Assembly: GCF_019511525.1 (NCBI RefSeq)
Contig: NZ_JAEUAT010000009.1
Location: 124,001 to 188,000, forward strand
DNA length: 64,000 nt
Direction of reading: 5' to 3'
DNA from: Rhizobium cauense
GTDB taxonomy: Bacteria > Pseudomonadota > Alphaproteobacteria > Rhizobiales > Rhizobiaceae
Positions within the stretch are counted from its first letter, which is position 1. Each line of letters starts with the position of its first letter. The position numbers and the translations under genes were made by a program. Shown piece after piece: positions 1-7,595 of this stretch. Under the pieces are notes generated by a model. The model was not told where the DNA came from. It searched no databases and saw nothing but the letters and a program-made list of their open reading frames with translations.

Positions 1-195
1 CTCGGAATGGGGTCGTTGTGGAGCAGAAAAAGGCTCTCTCTCGAAACCATTCAACTGTTCGCCAAGGACGGACCGGCCATTCGAGAGCATATGATTACCC
101 ATGTGGTTCCCTTCGAGGACGGTCCAGCGTTTCTGGCCGACCTTGTTGTGAACCGTCCAGAGTTCCTACAGATCGTCTTTCAGGTAACGGCATGA
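1..195 (+). CDS. C-terminal end of a zinc-type medium-chain dehydrogenase (partial)
   Basis: The frame is already open at base 1, so the gene starts outside the window; only about 64 C-terminal residues are visible. The pattern of a helix followed by a strand-rich tail (residues reading HMITHVVPFEDGPAFLADLV) resembles the C-terminus of zinc-dependent alcohol/sorbitol/threonine dehydrogenases. No catalytic residue is visible, so the family call is an inference. Its TGA stop overlaps the ATG of the next gene (ATGA), which suggests translational coupling with the glycosyltransferase fusion. Confidence 0.5.
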   Translation, partial: LGMGSLWSRKRLSLETIQLFAKDGPAIREHMITHVVPFEDGPAFLADLVVNRPEFLQIVFQVTA

Positions 196-2435
196 AGGGA
201 CCTCAGCCGATCAGGGTCCTGTTCGTGTTTGCCTGGCTCGTCGTGGGAGGTGAGGAAACGGAGGTACGACTTCTTGCCCAGCACCTCGACAAAAAGCGCT
301 TTATTCTTGATGTCGTGGCGTGTTTTCGTAAGCCCGGAATGCCGGAACAGACGCACGAGCAGCTCGCTGCGCTCGGGGTCGACGTCAATACCGCCCCATA
401 CGACATGTCGTTCGAAGACACCGTCACCTATCTTGCCACAAAGATAAGCGGCTACGATGTGATTGTTTCCTGCCAAAATGTCGCTGATATTTACCCTGCG
501 CTCGAGCGACTACATCTTCGCCCATTACTTATCGAACATGGTGGACTGGTGTCGGAAGCTCTGGCGGGACCAAAGCATCTGACGAGCCGGTATGTGGGAG
601 TCTGCCGCTCGATCCGCGACGCTGCGGCATCCCGAATGCCCGGAAGAGAGCAACACGCGATCGAAATTCCCTCGATGGTTGACACGTCGGCCTTTGATGC
701 CAGTCGACGGTCCGCGGTTCGGGCGTCCCTTGGAATATTTGATCAATCCCCCTTGATTGGCTGGGTTGGGAGGCTCGATCCGAAAAAGAATGTCGAAGTG
801 TTCATTGAAGCAGCCGCCTGCTTAGGTTCTGAAGAAAATTCAGCACATTTTTTTATTGTTGGCGGACCCGATGCATTCTTTCCTGAGTACGCGGAGCGGC
901 TTGAAGCTCTTGTCGATCGCCTTGGTATGCGCAGGCAAGTTCATTTTCTGGGCGATAGAAAGGATATCGCCGATCTCATGGTCGCATTCGACATCTTCGT
1001 GTGGCTGTCTCGGGGAGAGGGCATGCCTCACGTCATCGCCGAGGCAGGGGCGGCATCGCTACCTGTTATCGCAACCCCCGACAATGGCGTACTACAGCAA
1101 ATCGAGCACGGCACCTCGGGTATTCTCGTACCTTATGACGATCCAAAAGTGGTTGCCGAGCAAATCCGGCTTTTAATCGCTGCTCCGAACATGAGATGCA
1201 AGCTTGGCAGCTCGTTGCGGGCGATGGTTGAAGGGACATGTTCGGTAGGCATCTGTGTGCCGAAATGGGAAAGGTTGTTTACCGATGTACTTACAGCTCG
1301 AGCGCCTGCGAGGCCCGCAGGTCTCTTCCGATCGTTCGTGCAAGGTGGGTTTGAGTGCTCGACGCATAAGTTGCGGCCCGGTGAAGGTGAGTCCTCGGGA
1401 AGACGGTTGGACATGATCGGTGCGACCGCGCACGATCGATATGCCCTGCAGGATTACCGCCAACTCGGTCGCCTCGGGATTCGTACGGTTCGTGACGGCT
1501 TTCGGTGGCATCTGATTGACAAGGGGGGCAACTATGACTGGTCCAGTATCCGTCCAATGTTGAAAGCGGCTGAAATTTCCGGAACACAAGTCATTTGGGA
1601 TTTACTTCACTATGGGTGGCCGGACGATCTCGATATCTGGTCACCAATGTTCATCGACCGGTTCGCCCGGTATGCCCGTGCGTGCGCCCTGGTCGTTCAG
1701 GAGCACTCCGACGACGTTCCATTCTACTGTCCTGTCAATGAAGTGTCTTTTCTCTCGTGGGCCGGAGGCGATGCGGCATACTTGAATCCATTTAGCCGTG
1801 GCCGTGGATTTGAACTCAAGGTCCAACTCGCACGCGCGGTGATTGCTGGGATGCAGGCGATATTGGCCGTCGAGCCACGCGCCCGATTCGTCCATTGCGA
1901 GCCTGCCATCAACGTTGTTCACGATCCCGCACGACCTGGAGACCAAATCGCAGCCTGGGGCCATAACCAATCACAATTTCAAGCTTGGGATTTGATAAAG
2001 GGCGGACTGTGGCCACAGATCGGTGGAGAAGAACGTTACCTCGATATCATCGGCATCAATTACTACTTCAACAATCAATGGGTCCATGGAGGGCCCGCTA
2101 TAGACATAGGCCATGCTCTATACAAACCGCTCAGCAGGATCTTAGTGGACGTTTATTCCCGGTACGGCAGGCCGGTTCTGATTGCGGAGACAGGTATCGA
2201 GGGTGATCGGCGGCCGGAATGGTGCGCGTACGTGTTTGACCAGGTAGACCTGGCAATGGAAATGGGCGTGCCTCTGGAGGGCGTTTGTCTGTATCCAATC
2301 GTAAATCATCCGGGTTGGGACGACGGCCGCGCATGCGAAAACGGCCTTCTGTCATCGTCCGTCGATTCCGGGCAACGGTCGGTGTACCAGCCTCTGGAAT
2401 CAACAATTCGCTCAAGGTTGGCGAGGGCGGTCTAA
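192..2435 (+). CDS. Bifunctional GT4 glycosyltransferase / GH1-like glycosidase fusion
   Basis: A 747-residue protein with two enzyme modules. Residues about 8-385 form a GT-B glycosyltransferase of family 4, with the paired-glutamate donor motif (GEGMPHVIAEA) near the end of the module. Residues about 390-740 form a TIM-barrel glycosidase resembling family GH1: the acid/base candidate is E517 in PVNEVSF and the nucleophile candidate E666 in IAETG, at a spacing typical of retaining GH1 enzymes. No signal peptide or membrane segment is seen, so it should act in the cytoplasm, perhaps both building and trimming or transglycosylating one glycoside. The ATG at 192 was chosen because it overlaps the upstream stop and opens directly into the GT-B fold; a longer frame begins at 18 but would lie inside the upstream gene. 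Substrates unknown. Confidence 0.75.
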   Translation: MKGPQPIRVLFVFAWLVVGGEETEVRLLAQHLDKKRFILDVVACFRKPGMPEQTHEQLAALGVDVNTAPYDMSFEDTVTYLATKISGYDVIVSCQNVADIYPALERLHLRPLLIEHGGLVSEALAGPKHLTSRYVGVCRSIRDAAASRMPGREQHAIEIPSMVDTSAFDASRRSAVRASLGIFDQSPLIGWVGRLDPKKNVEVFIEAAACLGSEENSAHFFIVGGPDAFFPEYAERLEALVDRLGMRRQVHFLGDRKDIADLMVAFDIFVWLSRGEGMPHVIAEAGAASLPVIATPDNGVLQQIEHGTSGILVPYDDPKVVAEQIRLLIAAPNMRCKLGSSLRAMVEGTCSVGICVPKWERLFTDVLTARAPARPAGLFRSFVQGGFECSTHKLRPGEGESSGRRLDMIGATAHDRYALQDYRQLGRLGIRTVRDGFRWHLIDKGGNYDWSSIRPMLKAAEISGTQVIWDLLHYGWPDDLDIWSPMFIDRFARYARACALVVQEHSDDVPFYCPVNEVSFLSWAGGDAAYLNPFSRGRGFELKVQLARAVIAGMQAILAVEPRARFVHCEPAINVVHDPARPGDQIAAWGHNQSQFQAWDLIKGGLWPQIGGEERYLDIIGINYYFNNQWVHGGPAIDIGHALYKPLSRILVDVYSRYGRPVLIAETGIEGDRRPEWCAYVFDQVDLAMEMGVPLEGVCLYPIVNHPGWDDGRACENGLLSSSVDSGQRSVYQPLESTIRSRLARAV

Positions 2436-2503
2436 CGTTTCATTGCTTTCCGGCACGAAAACCCGTGCCTGGCCGCTGCCGAGGAGTGCTTGTCAGATGC
2501 AAC

Positions 2504-3313
2504 TCACCCCGCCTTCCGGCCCTTGAGGTCGGCTTCGATGCTCTTCTTCAACGCATCCATGATGTTGACGACGTTCGACACGGGTGCTTGCGAAGCCTTG
2601 CCCTTTGCTACCCTCTTCGTTTTCAGTAGTTTCTTCTTCTCCTCGATAAGCTTTAGCAGGCTAGTCTGGATCGGGTCGCTCACCATGTTCGTCGACCAAC
2701 GAGCCGATTTCTGCTTAATCAGTTTCTGGACAAGGGGAACGAGATCGGGATCGGCTTCTTCATCGATGTCTTCGAAGTAACTCTTTTCCGGACGCACCTC
2801 GTCGCCGAAACGCAGCGACCAAAGAACAATGCCTTCGTTGCGCGGCTCGAGGATTACGGCGCGCTCGCGGCGGCCCATCACGAGTTTCGAGACGCCGACG
2901 ACCTCGTCTGACTTCATGGCGTCCCTGATGACAGCAAAAGCCTCGTTGCCGACCGCGTCGTCCGGCATCAGATAGTGAGGCTTTTCCAGGTACACCCACT
3001 CGATGCTGTCGGCAGGCACGAACTTTTCGATGTCGATGGTCTTCACCGTGTCGAGCGCCACCCGATCCAGATCGTCTTCGGTCAGGATGACGTAGTCGTT
3101 CTCGCCGCGGGCGTATCCCTTGGCCTCGTTTTCATCCTTCACAGGCTTTCCCGTAACGGAGTCAACGTACTGCGAGACGACCCGGTTTCCGGTATCGCGG
3201 TTGAGAGTGTGGAAGCGTACCTTCTCGCTCTCGCTGGTCGCCGGGGTCATCGCGACCGGGCAGGTGACCAACGAGAGTTTCAGGTAGCCTTTCCAATAGT
3301 AGCGCGGTGCCAT
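2504..3313 (-). CDS. ku: Ku protein (non-homologous end joining), second of a pair
   Basis: A 269-residue bacterial Ku protein: the Ku core beta-barrel spans about residues 5-200 (start PRYYWKGYLKLSLVTCPV, then the HTLNRDTGNRV segment), followed by a lysine-rich tail that in bacterial Ku binds DNA or LigD. It is expected to form a homodimeric ring, or a heterodimer with its neighbour, that threads onto DNA ends and recruits LigD. It lies 13 bases behind the other Ku gene on the same strand, so the two are very probably one operon. A GAGGG ribosome site precedes the ATG. Adjacent Ku pairs are known on rhizobial replicons; a LigD is encoded 27 kb away. Confidence 0.93.
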   Translation of the reverse strand: MAPRYYWKGYLKLSLVTCPVAMTPATSESEKVRFHTLNRDTGNRVVSQYVDSVTGKPVKDENEAKGYARGENDYVILTEDDLDRVALDTVKTIDIEKFVPADSIEWVYLEKPHYLMPDDAVGNEAFAVIRDAMKSDEVVGVSKLVMGRRERAVILEPRNEGIVLWSLRFGDEVRPEKSYFEDIDEEADPDLVPLVQKLIKQKSARWSTNMVSDPIQTSLLKLIEEKKKLLKTKRVAKGKASQAPVSNVVNIMDALKKSIEADLKGRKAG

Positions 3314-3326
3314 GGCTTAATTTCCC

Positions 3327-4229
3327 TCAGCTTGCCTTGCGACGCGGAGCATTTGCGGAAGAGGCTGCTTTTGATGGTGCTCCGCGTGCGGCGCGTTGTC
3401 GGCCGGTGCCTTGATTGGCATTGGCGGCCGTCCGCTTCGGCGCGGCGGCCTTCATCATCCCTGCGCTTTCGCGGAGAGCGGCCAGAAGATCGTTCGGCTT
3501 CGATACTTCGACCTTCTTGGGCTTCGGCAAGGCCTTGCCCTCCATCTTCGCCTTGACCAGGTCGGCGAGGGCGGCTTCGTAGCGATCATCGAATGTCGCG
3601 GGGTCGAAGTTACCTCTCTTGGTGGCGATGATGTGCTTGGCGAGATCGAGCATCTCTCCCTCGATCTTCAGCTTGGGTATTTCCTCGAAGGCCTTTTTCG
3701 ACGAGCGGACCTCGTAGTCGTAGTTCATGGTCGTAGCGATAAGGCCCCTGCTATGAGGTCGTATGAGTACCGTTCGCATCCGCCGGAACAGCACGGTACG
3801 CGCTATCGCGACAACATTCGACTTCTTCATGCCGTCGCGCAGAGCCGCGAAGGCATCGCCACCCATCTTGTCCGGGGTCAGGTAATAGGGCTTGTCGAAG
3901 TAGACGTCGTCAACGTCCGAGCAGGGGATGAAGGCCTCGATTTCGAGAGTCTTGTTGCTTTCCGGGATCGTCGCGGCGACTTCCTCGGGATCGATTATGA
4001 TGTACTGGCCGTTCTCGATCTCGAAGCCCTTGGTTTGTTGCTCCTTTGGCACCGGTTCTTCGGTTTCGCTATCGATAAAGATGCGGTTTACCCGGTTGCC
4101 GGACGCCTTGTTGATCGTATTGAAGGTGATGCGCTCTGACGTGCTTGCCGCCGTATAAAGCGCTACTCCGCAAGTGACCTCACCGAACTTGATGAATCCC
4201 TTCCACTGCGCGCGATGCCCTGTTGCCAT
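3327..4229 (-). CDS. ku: Ku protein (non-homologous end joining), first of a pair
   Basis: A 300-residue Ku paralogue with core at about residues 5-205 (RAQWKGFIKFGEVTCGVALY, FNTINKASGNRV) and a longer tail rich in Lys, Pro and Ala (PKPKKVEVSKPND onward) that resembles the basic DNA-contacting extensions of some rhizobial Ku proteins. The ATG at 4229 is chosen because GGAG sits seven bases upstream and homology starts there; the frame extends 27 codons further to 4310 without similarity. The two Ku proteins differ enough for an obligate heterodimer to be possible. An upstream GGAAC on this strand (4287-4291) is not followed by a good EcfG -10. Confidence 0.93.
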   Translation of the reverse strand: MATGHRAQWKGFIKFGEVTCGVALYTAASTSERITFNTINKASGNRVNRIFIDSETEEPVPKEQQTKGFEIENGQYIIIDPEEVAATIPESNKTLEIEAFIPCSDVDDVYFDKPYYLTPDKMGGDAFAALRDGMKKSNVVAIARTVLFRRMRTVLIRPHSRGLIATTMNYDYEVRSSKKAFEEIPKLKIEGEMLDLAKHIIATKRGNFDPATFDDRYEAALADLVKAKMEGKALPKPKKVEVSKPNDLLAALRESAGMMKAAAPKRTAANANQGTGRQRAARGAPSKAASSANAPRRKAS

Positions 4230-4710
4230 GACGCTTCTCCGAATCACTTCGTCGCGAGACAAAGACGTGTCAAGGTAAATCGTTCCGACTCGAAACGAAT
4301 CAATTTTCAATGACTTACGGAATCTCGTTCACAGCGGAAATTATCGAGCGACCAGGCGACGGCTAGTCGGCCTAAGGCCACCATCGGATAATTGCTGACA
4401 AGCTTTGCGATGGCGAGGCCAAGCATGTTTCTGTTCGGAGTATCGAGCGCATATCCTTTCGATCAGGCGCTATGCAGATTTCAATTGGTCACGTCGTGAC
4501 TTTCAATCTGATTATATTCAGGCGCTCGTTCAACGGGACGTTCGCGACGTCCGGGGGTGTCAAACGTGCATTCTGATATTGAAGTGCAGGCGGTCTTGCC
4601 GATTTGCTGCTCACTTGGCGCGAGGCGCCAGCCACTGTTTTCTCGGCATTAGTTCCGCAAAAGCAATATGTTAGTCATTGGTGGTGGGCGTGCATTTGCG
4701 GAAATGAGAA
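4230..4710. other. Intergenic region between the Ku and tyrS units
   Basis: About 480 bases with no convincing gene. The left part must hold the Ku promoter: on the minus strand a TTGACA hexamer lies near 4275, but no clear -10 follows. The right part borders the tyrS leader promoter. I see no conserved coding frame or structured RNA. Confidence 0.5.
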
Positions 4711-4711
4711 C

Positions 4712-4740
4712 TTGTACCCGCACGAAAACTCTTCTACAAT
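4712..4740 (+). promoter_or_regulatory. Housekeeping promoter of the tyrS leader
   Basis: TTGTAC (4712-4717) and TACAAT (4735-4740) are separated by 17 bases, a good sigma-70 layout. The predicted start (about 4747) coincides with the ATG of the leader peptide, so the mRNA may be leaderless, as is known for the rhizobial trpL leader. Confidence 0.6.
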
Positions 4741-4747
4741 CCGCCTC

Positions 4748-4798
4748 ATGATCAAGACCGCGCTCATCGTTGCAATCTACTATGCGACCTCTCCATAA
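4748..4798 (+). CDS. tyrS leader peptide with tandem Tyr codons
   Basis: A 16-codon frame, MIKTALIVAIYYATSP, stops at TAA. The two adjacent tyrosine codons TAC TAT (4778-4783) sit just before overlapping RNA hairpins and upstream of a tyrosyl-tRNA synthetase. This is the classic design of ribosome-mediated attenuation: when Tyr-tRNA is scarce the ribosome stalls at the Tyr pair. No ribosome site precedes it; the promoter places +1 at or beside the ATG. The logic is established for amino-acid operons; its use here is inferred from the sequence. Confidence 0.75.
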   Translation: MIKTALIVAIYYATSP

Positions 4799-4855
4799 GG
4801 AGCGGCGCGTTTCGATCATGCCTTGAAACAAGCCGCCGTCAGGCGGCTTTGTTCA
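4791..4855 (+). promoter_or_regulatory. Transcription attenuator of tyrS
   Basis: Three mutually exclusive pairings can be drawn. CTCC/GGAG (4791-4794 with 4799-4802) spans the leader stop codon. GCGGCG (4802-4807) can pair with CGCCGT (4834-4839), forming an antiterminator. AAGCCGCC (4830-4837) pairs with GGCGGCTT (4842-4849) as the terminator, followed by TTGTT. Stalling at the Tyr codons would cover arm 1, free arm 2 and favour the antiterminator. Confidence 0.7.
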
Positions 4856-4945
4856 TTCTGGAGAACCCCTGGCGGCAACACCAGGAGACTTCTCGTGATA
4901 GACTCAGAGAGTCCCACCGACCATTTCCAGCCGCGTTCTTTGGTA

Positions 4946-6157
4946 ATGAAGACGCTGGTGGAACGTGGATACCTGAGCCAGGCAACAAACCTTGCCGCTA
5001 TCGATGCTGCCTTCGCGGAGGGCATCGTTCCCGCCTATGTTGGGTTTGATGCAACCGCTGATAGCCTGCATGTCGGACACCTCCTCCCGATGATGACCCT
5101 GCGCCGACTTCAACAGGCTGGCCACAAGCCCATCGTCCTCATTGGTGGCGGTACCACGCGTGTTGGCGATCCGAGCTTTCGTTCCGAGGTGCGGCCTATG
5201 CTGACGGACGAGCAGATCGCCAAAAATATCGCGGGGATCAGAAAGGTCTTTGACCGTCTTCTCGTCTTCGGTGACGGCCCGACGGATGCGGTTATGGTAA
5301 ACAATGCGACCTGGTTGGACAGCATCCGCTGGATTGACATGCTGAGGGATGTTGGCAGGCATTTCTCGGTTAACCGGATGCTTTCCTTCGACAGCGTCAA
5401 GTCGAGGCTAGAGAAGCAGGAGAACCTGAGCTTCCTTGAGTTCAACTACATGATCCTCCAGGCCTTCGATTTTCTCGAATTGTCTCGCCGTACAGGCTGC
5501 CGTCTGCAAATGGGCGGAGCCGACCAATGGGGCAACATCATCAACGGTATCGAACTGGTGCGGCGAATGGAGGGGCAAGAGGTCTTCGGGATGACCGCGC
5601 CGCTTCTCACCACGTCGTCAGGCGTCAAGATGGGCAAGACGGCCGCCGGAGCCGTATGGCTGAATGGGGATCGCCTTTCGCCTTACGACTACTGGCAGTT
5701 CTGGCGCAACACGGAAGACGCCGATGTCGTGCGCTTTCTGAAGCTGTTCACGGACTTACCGATGGACGCGATTGAACGCCTGGGCCGGGCGGAAAGGGCA
5801 GAACTCAATGCGGTGAAGGAACGTCTTGCCCATGAAGCCACTCGCCTCGTGCACGGGCTCAATGCAGCGAAGGACGCTTCGGCGACTGCGAGGCAGGCGT
5901 TCGAGCATGGTGAGGCCGCGCAGGGACTGCCTACACTTCAGCTTGATGCCAAAGAACGATTAGCTGGGGTCGCTCTCGTTGATCTCCTTGTCCGTGCGGG
6001 CCTGTCATCGTCTAAAAGTGAGGCAAGAAAGGCAATCAAAGGTCGTGGGGTGCGGGTCGATGGGGAGATTGCCGAAGACCTCGATCTTGTTGTGTTCATA
6101 CATCCATCCCCTGTCCGGCTTTCCCTTGGGCGAAAACGCCACACGGTTGTTAAGTGA
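4946..6157 (+). CDS. tyrS: Tyrosyl-tRNA synthetase
   Basis: A 403-residue class I synthetase charging tRNA-Tyr. The HIGH-type motif is HVGH (near residue 44), and the KMSKS-type loop appears as KMGKT, followed by an anticodon-binding helix domain and a C-terminal S4 RNA-binding domain (about residues 335-403, DLLVRAGLSSSKSEARKAIK). The ATG at 4946 begins the conserved sequence; the same frame runs back to 4823 but that part holds the attenuator. Regulation by Tyr-tRNA attenuation is indicated by the leader. Rhizobia normally carry a chromosomal tyrS, so this could be a second, differently regulated copy, but that cannot be tested from this window. Confidence 0.93.
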   Translation: MKTLVERGYLSQATNLAAIDAAFAEGIVPAYVGFDATADSLHVGHLLPMMTLRRLQQAGHKPIVLIGGGTTRVGDPSFRSEVRPMLTDEQIAKNIAGIRKVFDRLLVFGDGPTDAVMVNNATWLDSIRWIDMLRDVGRHFSVNRMLSFDSVKSRLEKQENLSFLEFNYMILQAFDFLELSRRTGCRLQMGGADQWGNIINGIELVRRMEGQEVFGMTAPLLTTSSGVKMGKTAAGAVWLNGDRLSPYDYWQFWRNTEDADVVRFLKLFTDLPMDAIERLGRAERAELNAVKERLAHEATRLVHGLNAAKDASATARQAFEHGEAAQGLPTLQLDAKERLAGVALVDLLVRAGLSSSKSEARKAIKGRGVRVDGEIAEDLDLVVFIHPSPVRLSLGRKRHTVVK

Positions 6158-6164
6158 TAGAGAC

Positions 6165-6190
6165 GCGCCGGGCACTGGGCCCGGCGCTTT
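6165..6190 (+). terminator. Rho-independent terminator of tyrS
   Basis: GCGCCGGGC (6165-6173) pairs perfectly with GCCCGGCGC (6179-6187) over a five-base loop and is followed by TTTGT. It lies 8 bases behind the tyrS stop. Confidence 0.8.
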
Positions 6191-6244
6191 GTCGCTTGTG
6201 GTGCATTCTTGCATTCAAGAGTGCGCGGAGGCTTTCGGAACGGC

Positions 6245-7351
6245 CTACCGCGCTTGTTCAATGTGCGAGGAATACACCGCCTCGTTCGTAGGGGAAGGAT
6301 CTTTGATAGCGTCGAGGGGCCCTTCGAGTGCCGTTCGTGGAGGAACAAGTTGCGGCTCAATCATGATGATCTGTGGCTCCGCTTCGTCTTCCTCCAGTAA
6401 GTCGAAACCTCGATCGAGCATCTCGGAGACATTTGGCTTGATCATGTAGACGGGGAAGGGAAGGAACGACCCGAAAGGATCGTAGTCAAAGCATCCCACC
6501 ACAATGTCGCCGAAAGCCTCGCCATCGTGACGCCCCATGAACCGCAGTAGTCCCTCGAAATTGATCGATGAGTTCACGAAGAAGCATCGGGGCAATCTTC
6601 CATGTCGTTCATAGAAGTGTTCGAAGGCTTGGGCGGTCATTCCCGGAGAGTACCCGGTGACCTCGATATCGTCCTGGGGAACGTCGCGGCCGAAAATACC
6701 CTGCTTGACCGAATGGAAGCCGATAACACGGTCGCGGCTTGCGTGGTCAGCGCGTCCCCCGAAAAAGAATACGTCTTCAGGGGTGAGCGAGCCAGTTCCC
6801 TCGGCGTGTCGAATAATAGCTGTGGTCAGTGCCTCCGCACCCTGACGATTGTCCGATATAATCGACGGCGCGTACTTTCCCGGCAGGTCAATGTTGACGT
6901 GCGGCACGCCCGCTCGGACGCATGCTTGGTGAACGCCATCCGGATCGGTCGCGCCGGCAACGAAGAGCGAATCGATGGAGTAGGCGATCAGCGATTCCAC
7001 CGTCCGCCGTTCCTCTTCGGGGTCGCGTCGCCCAGAAACCACCATCGGGACCAACCCACGCTGACGGGCTTTCGCTTCGAAGGTCTGAGCCATCGATGAG
7101 AAGAAGCGGGTATCGTAGACCGGTATAAGCAGTCCGGTGAGCCCGGAGCGTGAGCTTCTCAACGCTCGTGCCTGGAGGTTGGCTGTGTAGCCGTGAATTT
7201 TTGCCAGCGACATGATTTTGTCAGCCGTTTCTTCGGATATTCGCCGTTTGCGCCAGGTGCCATTGAGGACAGCGCTGACGGTCGACGCCGAAATTCCCGA
7301 TACCACCGACAGATCGTAGATCGTTGCTTTCTTTTGCTCTTTTTCCGACAT
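6245..7351 (-). CDS. LacI-family transcriptional repressor of the ketose operon
   Basis: A 368-residue LacI/GalR regulator. The N-terminal helix-turn-helix (residues about 9-60, ATIYDLSVVSGISASTVSAVL) with hinge helix (QARALRSSRSG) precedes a periplasmic-binding-protein-like ligand domain. It is transcribed divergently from the ABC transporter operon, and a near-perfect 20-bp LacI-type palindrome lies between them, so it most likely represses that operon until a ketose or phosphorylated derivative binds. GGGAGA eight bases before the ATG supports the start. The effector is inferred from the neighbouring D-psicose 3-epimerase, not from its own sequence. Confidence 0.9.
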   Translation of the reverse strand: MSEKEQKKATIYDLSVVSGISASTVSAVLNGTWRKRRISEETADKIMSLAKIHGYTANLQARALRSSRSGLTGLLIPVYDTRFFSSMAQTFEAKARQRGLVPMVVSGRRDPEEERRTVESLIAYSIDSLFVAGATDPDGVHQACVRAGVPHVNIDLPGKYAPSIISDNRQGAEALTTAIIRHAEGTGSLTPEDVFFFGGRADHASRDRVIGFHSVKQGIFGRDVPQDDIEVTGYSPGMTAQAFEHFYERHGRLPRCFFVNSSINFEGLLRFMGRHDGEAFGDIVVGCFDYDPFGSFLPFPVYMIKPNVSEMLDRGFDLLEEDEAEPQIIMIEPQLVPPRTALEGPLDAIKDPSPTNEAVYSSHIEQAR

Positions 7352-7397
7352 GCACGAATCTCCCTGCCGCGCTCTAATACTTAGAACAACTCACCCT

Positions 7398-7426
7398 CTT
7401 GACGAAAGCTCCTTTGATGATATGTT
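7398..7426 (+). promoter_or_regulatory. Promoter of the ketose ABC operon
   Basis: CTTGAC (7398-7403) and TATGTT (7421-7426) are 17 bases apart. The start would fall inside the adjoining operator, which fits simple steric repression. Confidence 0.5.
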
Positions 7427-7428
7427 TA

Positions 7429-7470
7429 TTGCACCATCGATTGTGCAAGAAAGCAATAACGATTGTGCAA
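7429..7470. promoter_or_regulatory. LacI-type operator (one strong site, one weak site)
   Basis: TTGCACCATCGATTGTGCAA at 7429-7448 is a 20-bp palindrome with a central CG and a single imperfect pair, the usual form of LacI/GalR operators. A second copy of the right arm (CGATTGTGCAA, 7460-7470) is centred 22 bp further on, about two helical turns, but its left arm is degenerate. Both lie at or just after the predicted +1 of the transporter operon. Confidence 0.7.
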
Positions 7471-7595
7471 CGTGATGGGCGCTTTGAGGAAAGCGGCAAG
7501 GGAGGAGGTTCTGTCATGGAGCCAAAAGCGCTTAGCACACAGGCATGGGGCTCGTGTGGCGCCTCTCCTTTGTCCGATTTGGAGGAGAGAATTCC

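Noticed and set aside
4262..4291. EcfG-like promoter before the Ku operon
   Set aside because: GGAAC is present on the minus strand but the bases 16-17 further on read TCTT/CTTT, too far from NGTT.
4604..4747. Upstream part of a 64-codon frame that ends with the tyrS leader peptide
   Set aside because: The promoter at 4712-4740 lies inside it, and only the final 16 codons carry the Tyr pair and fit the attenuator geometry.
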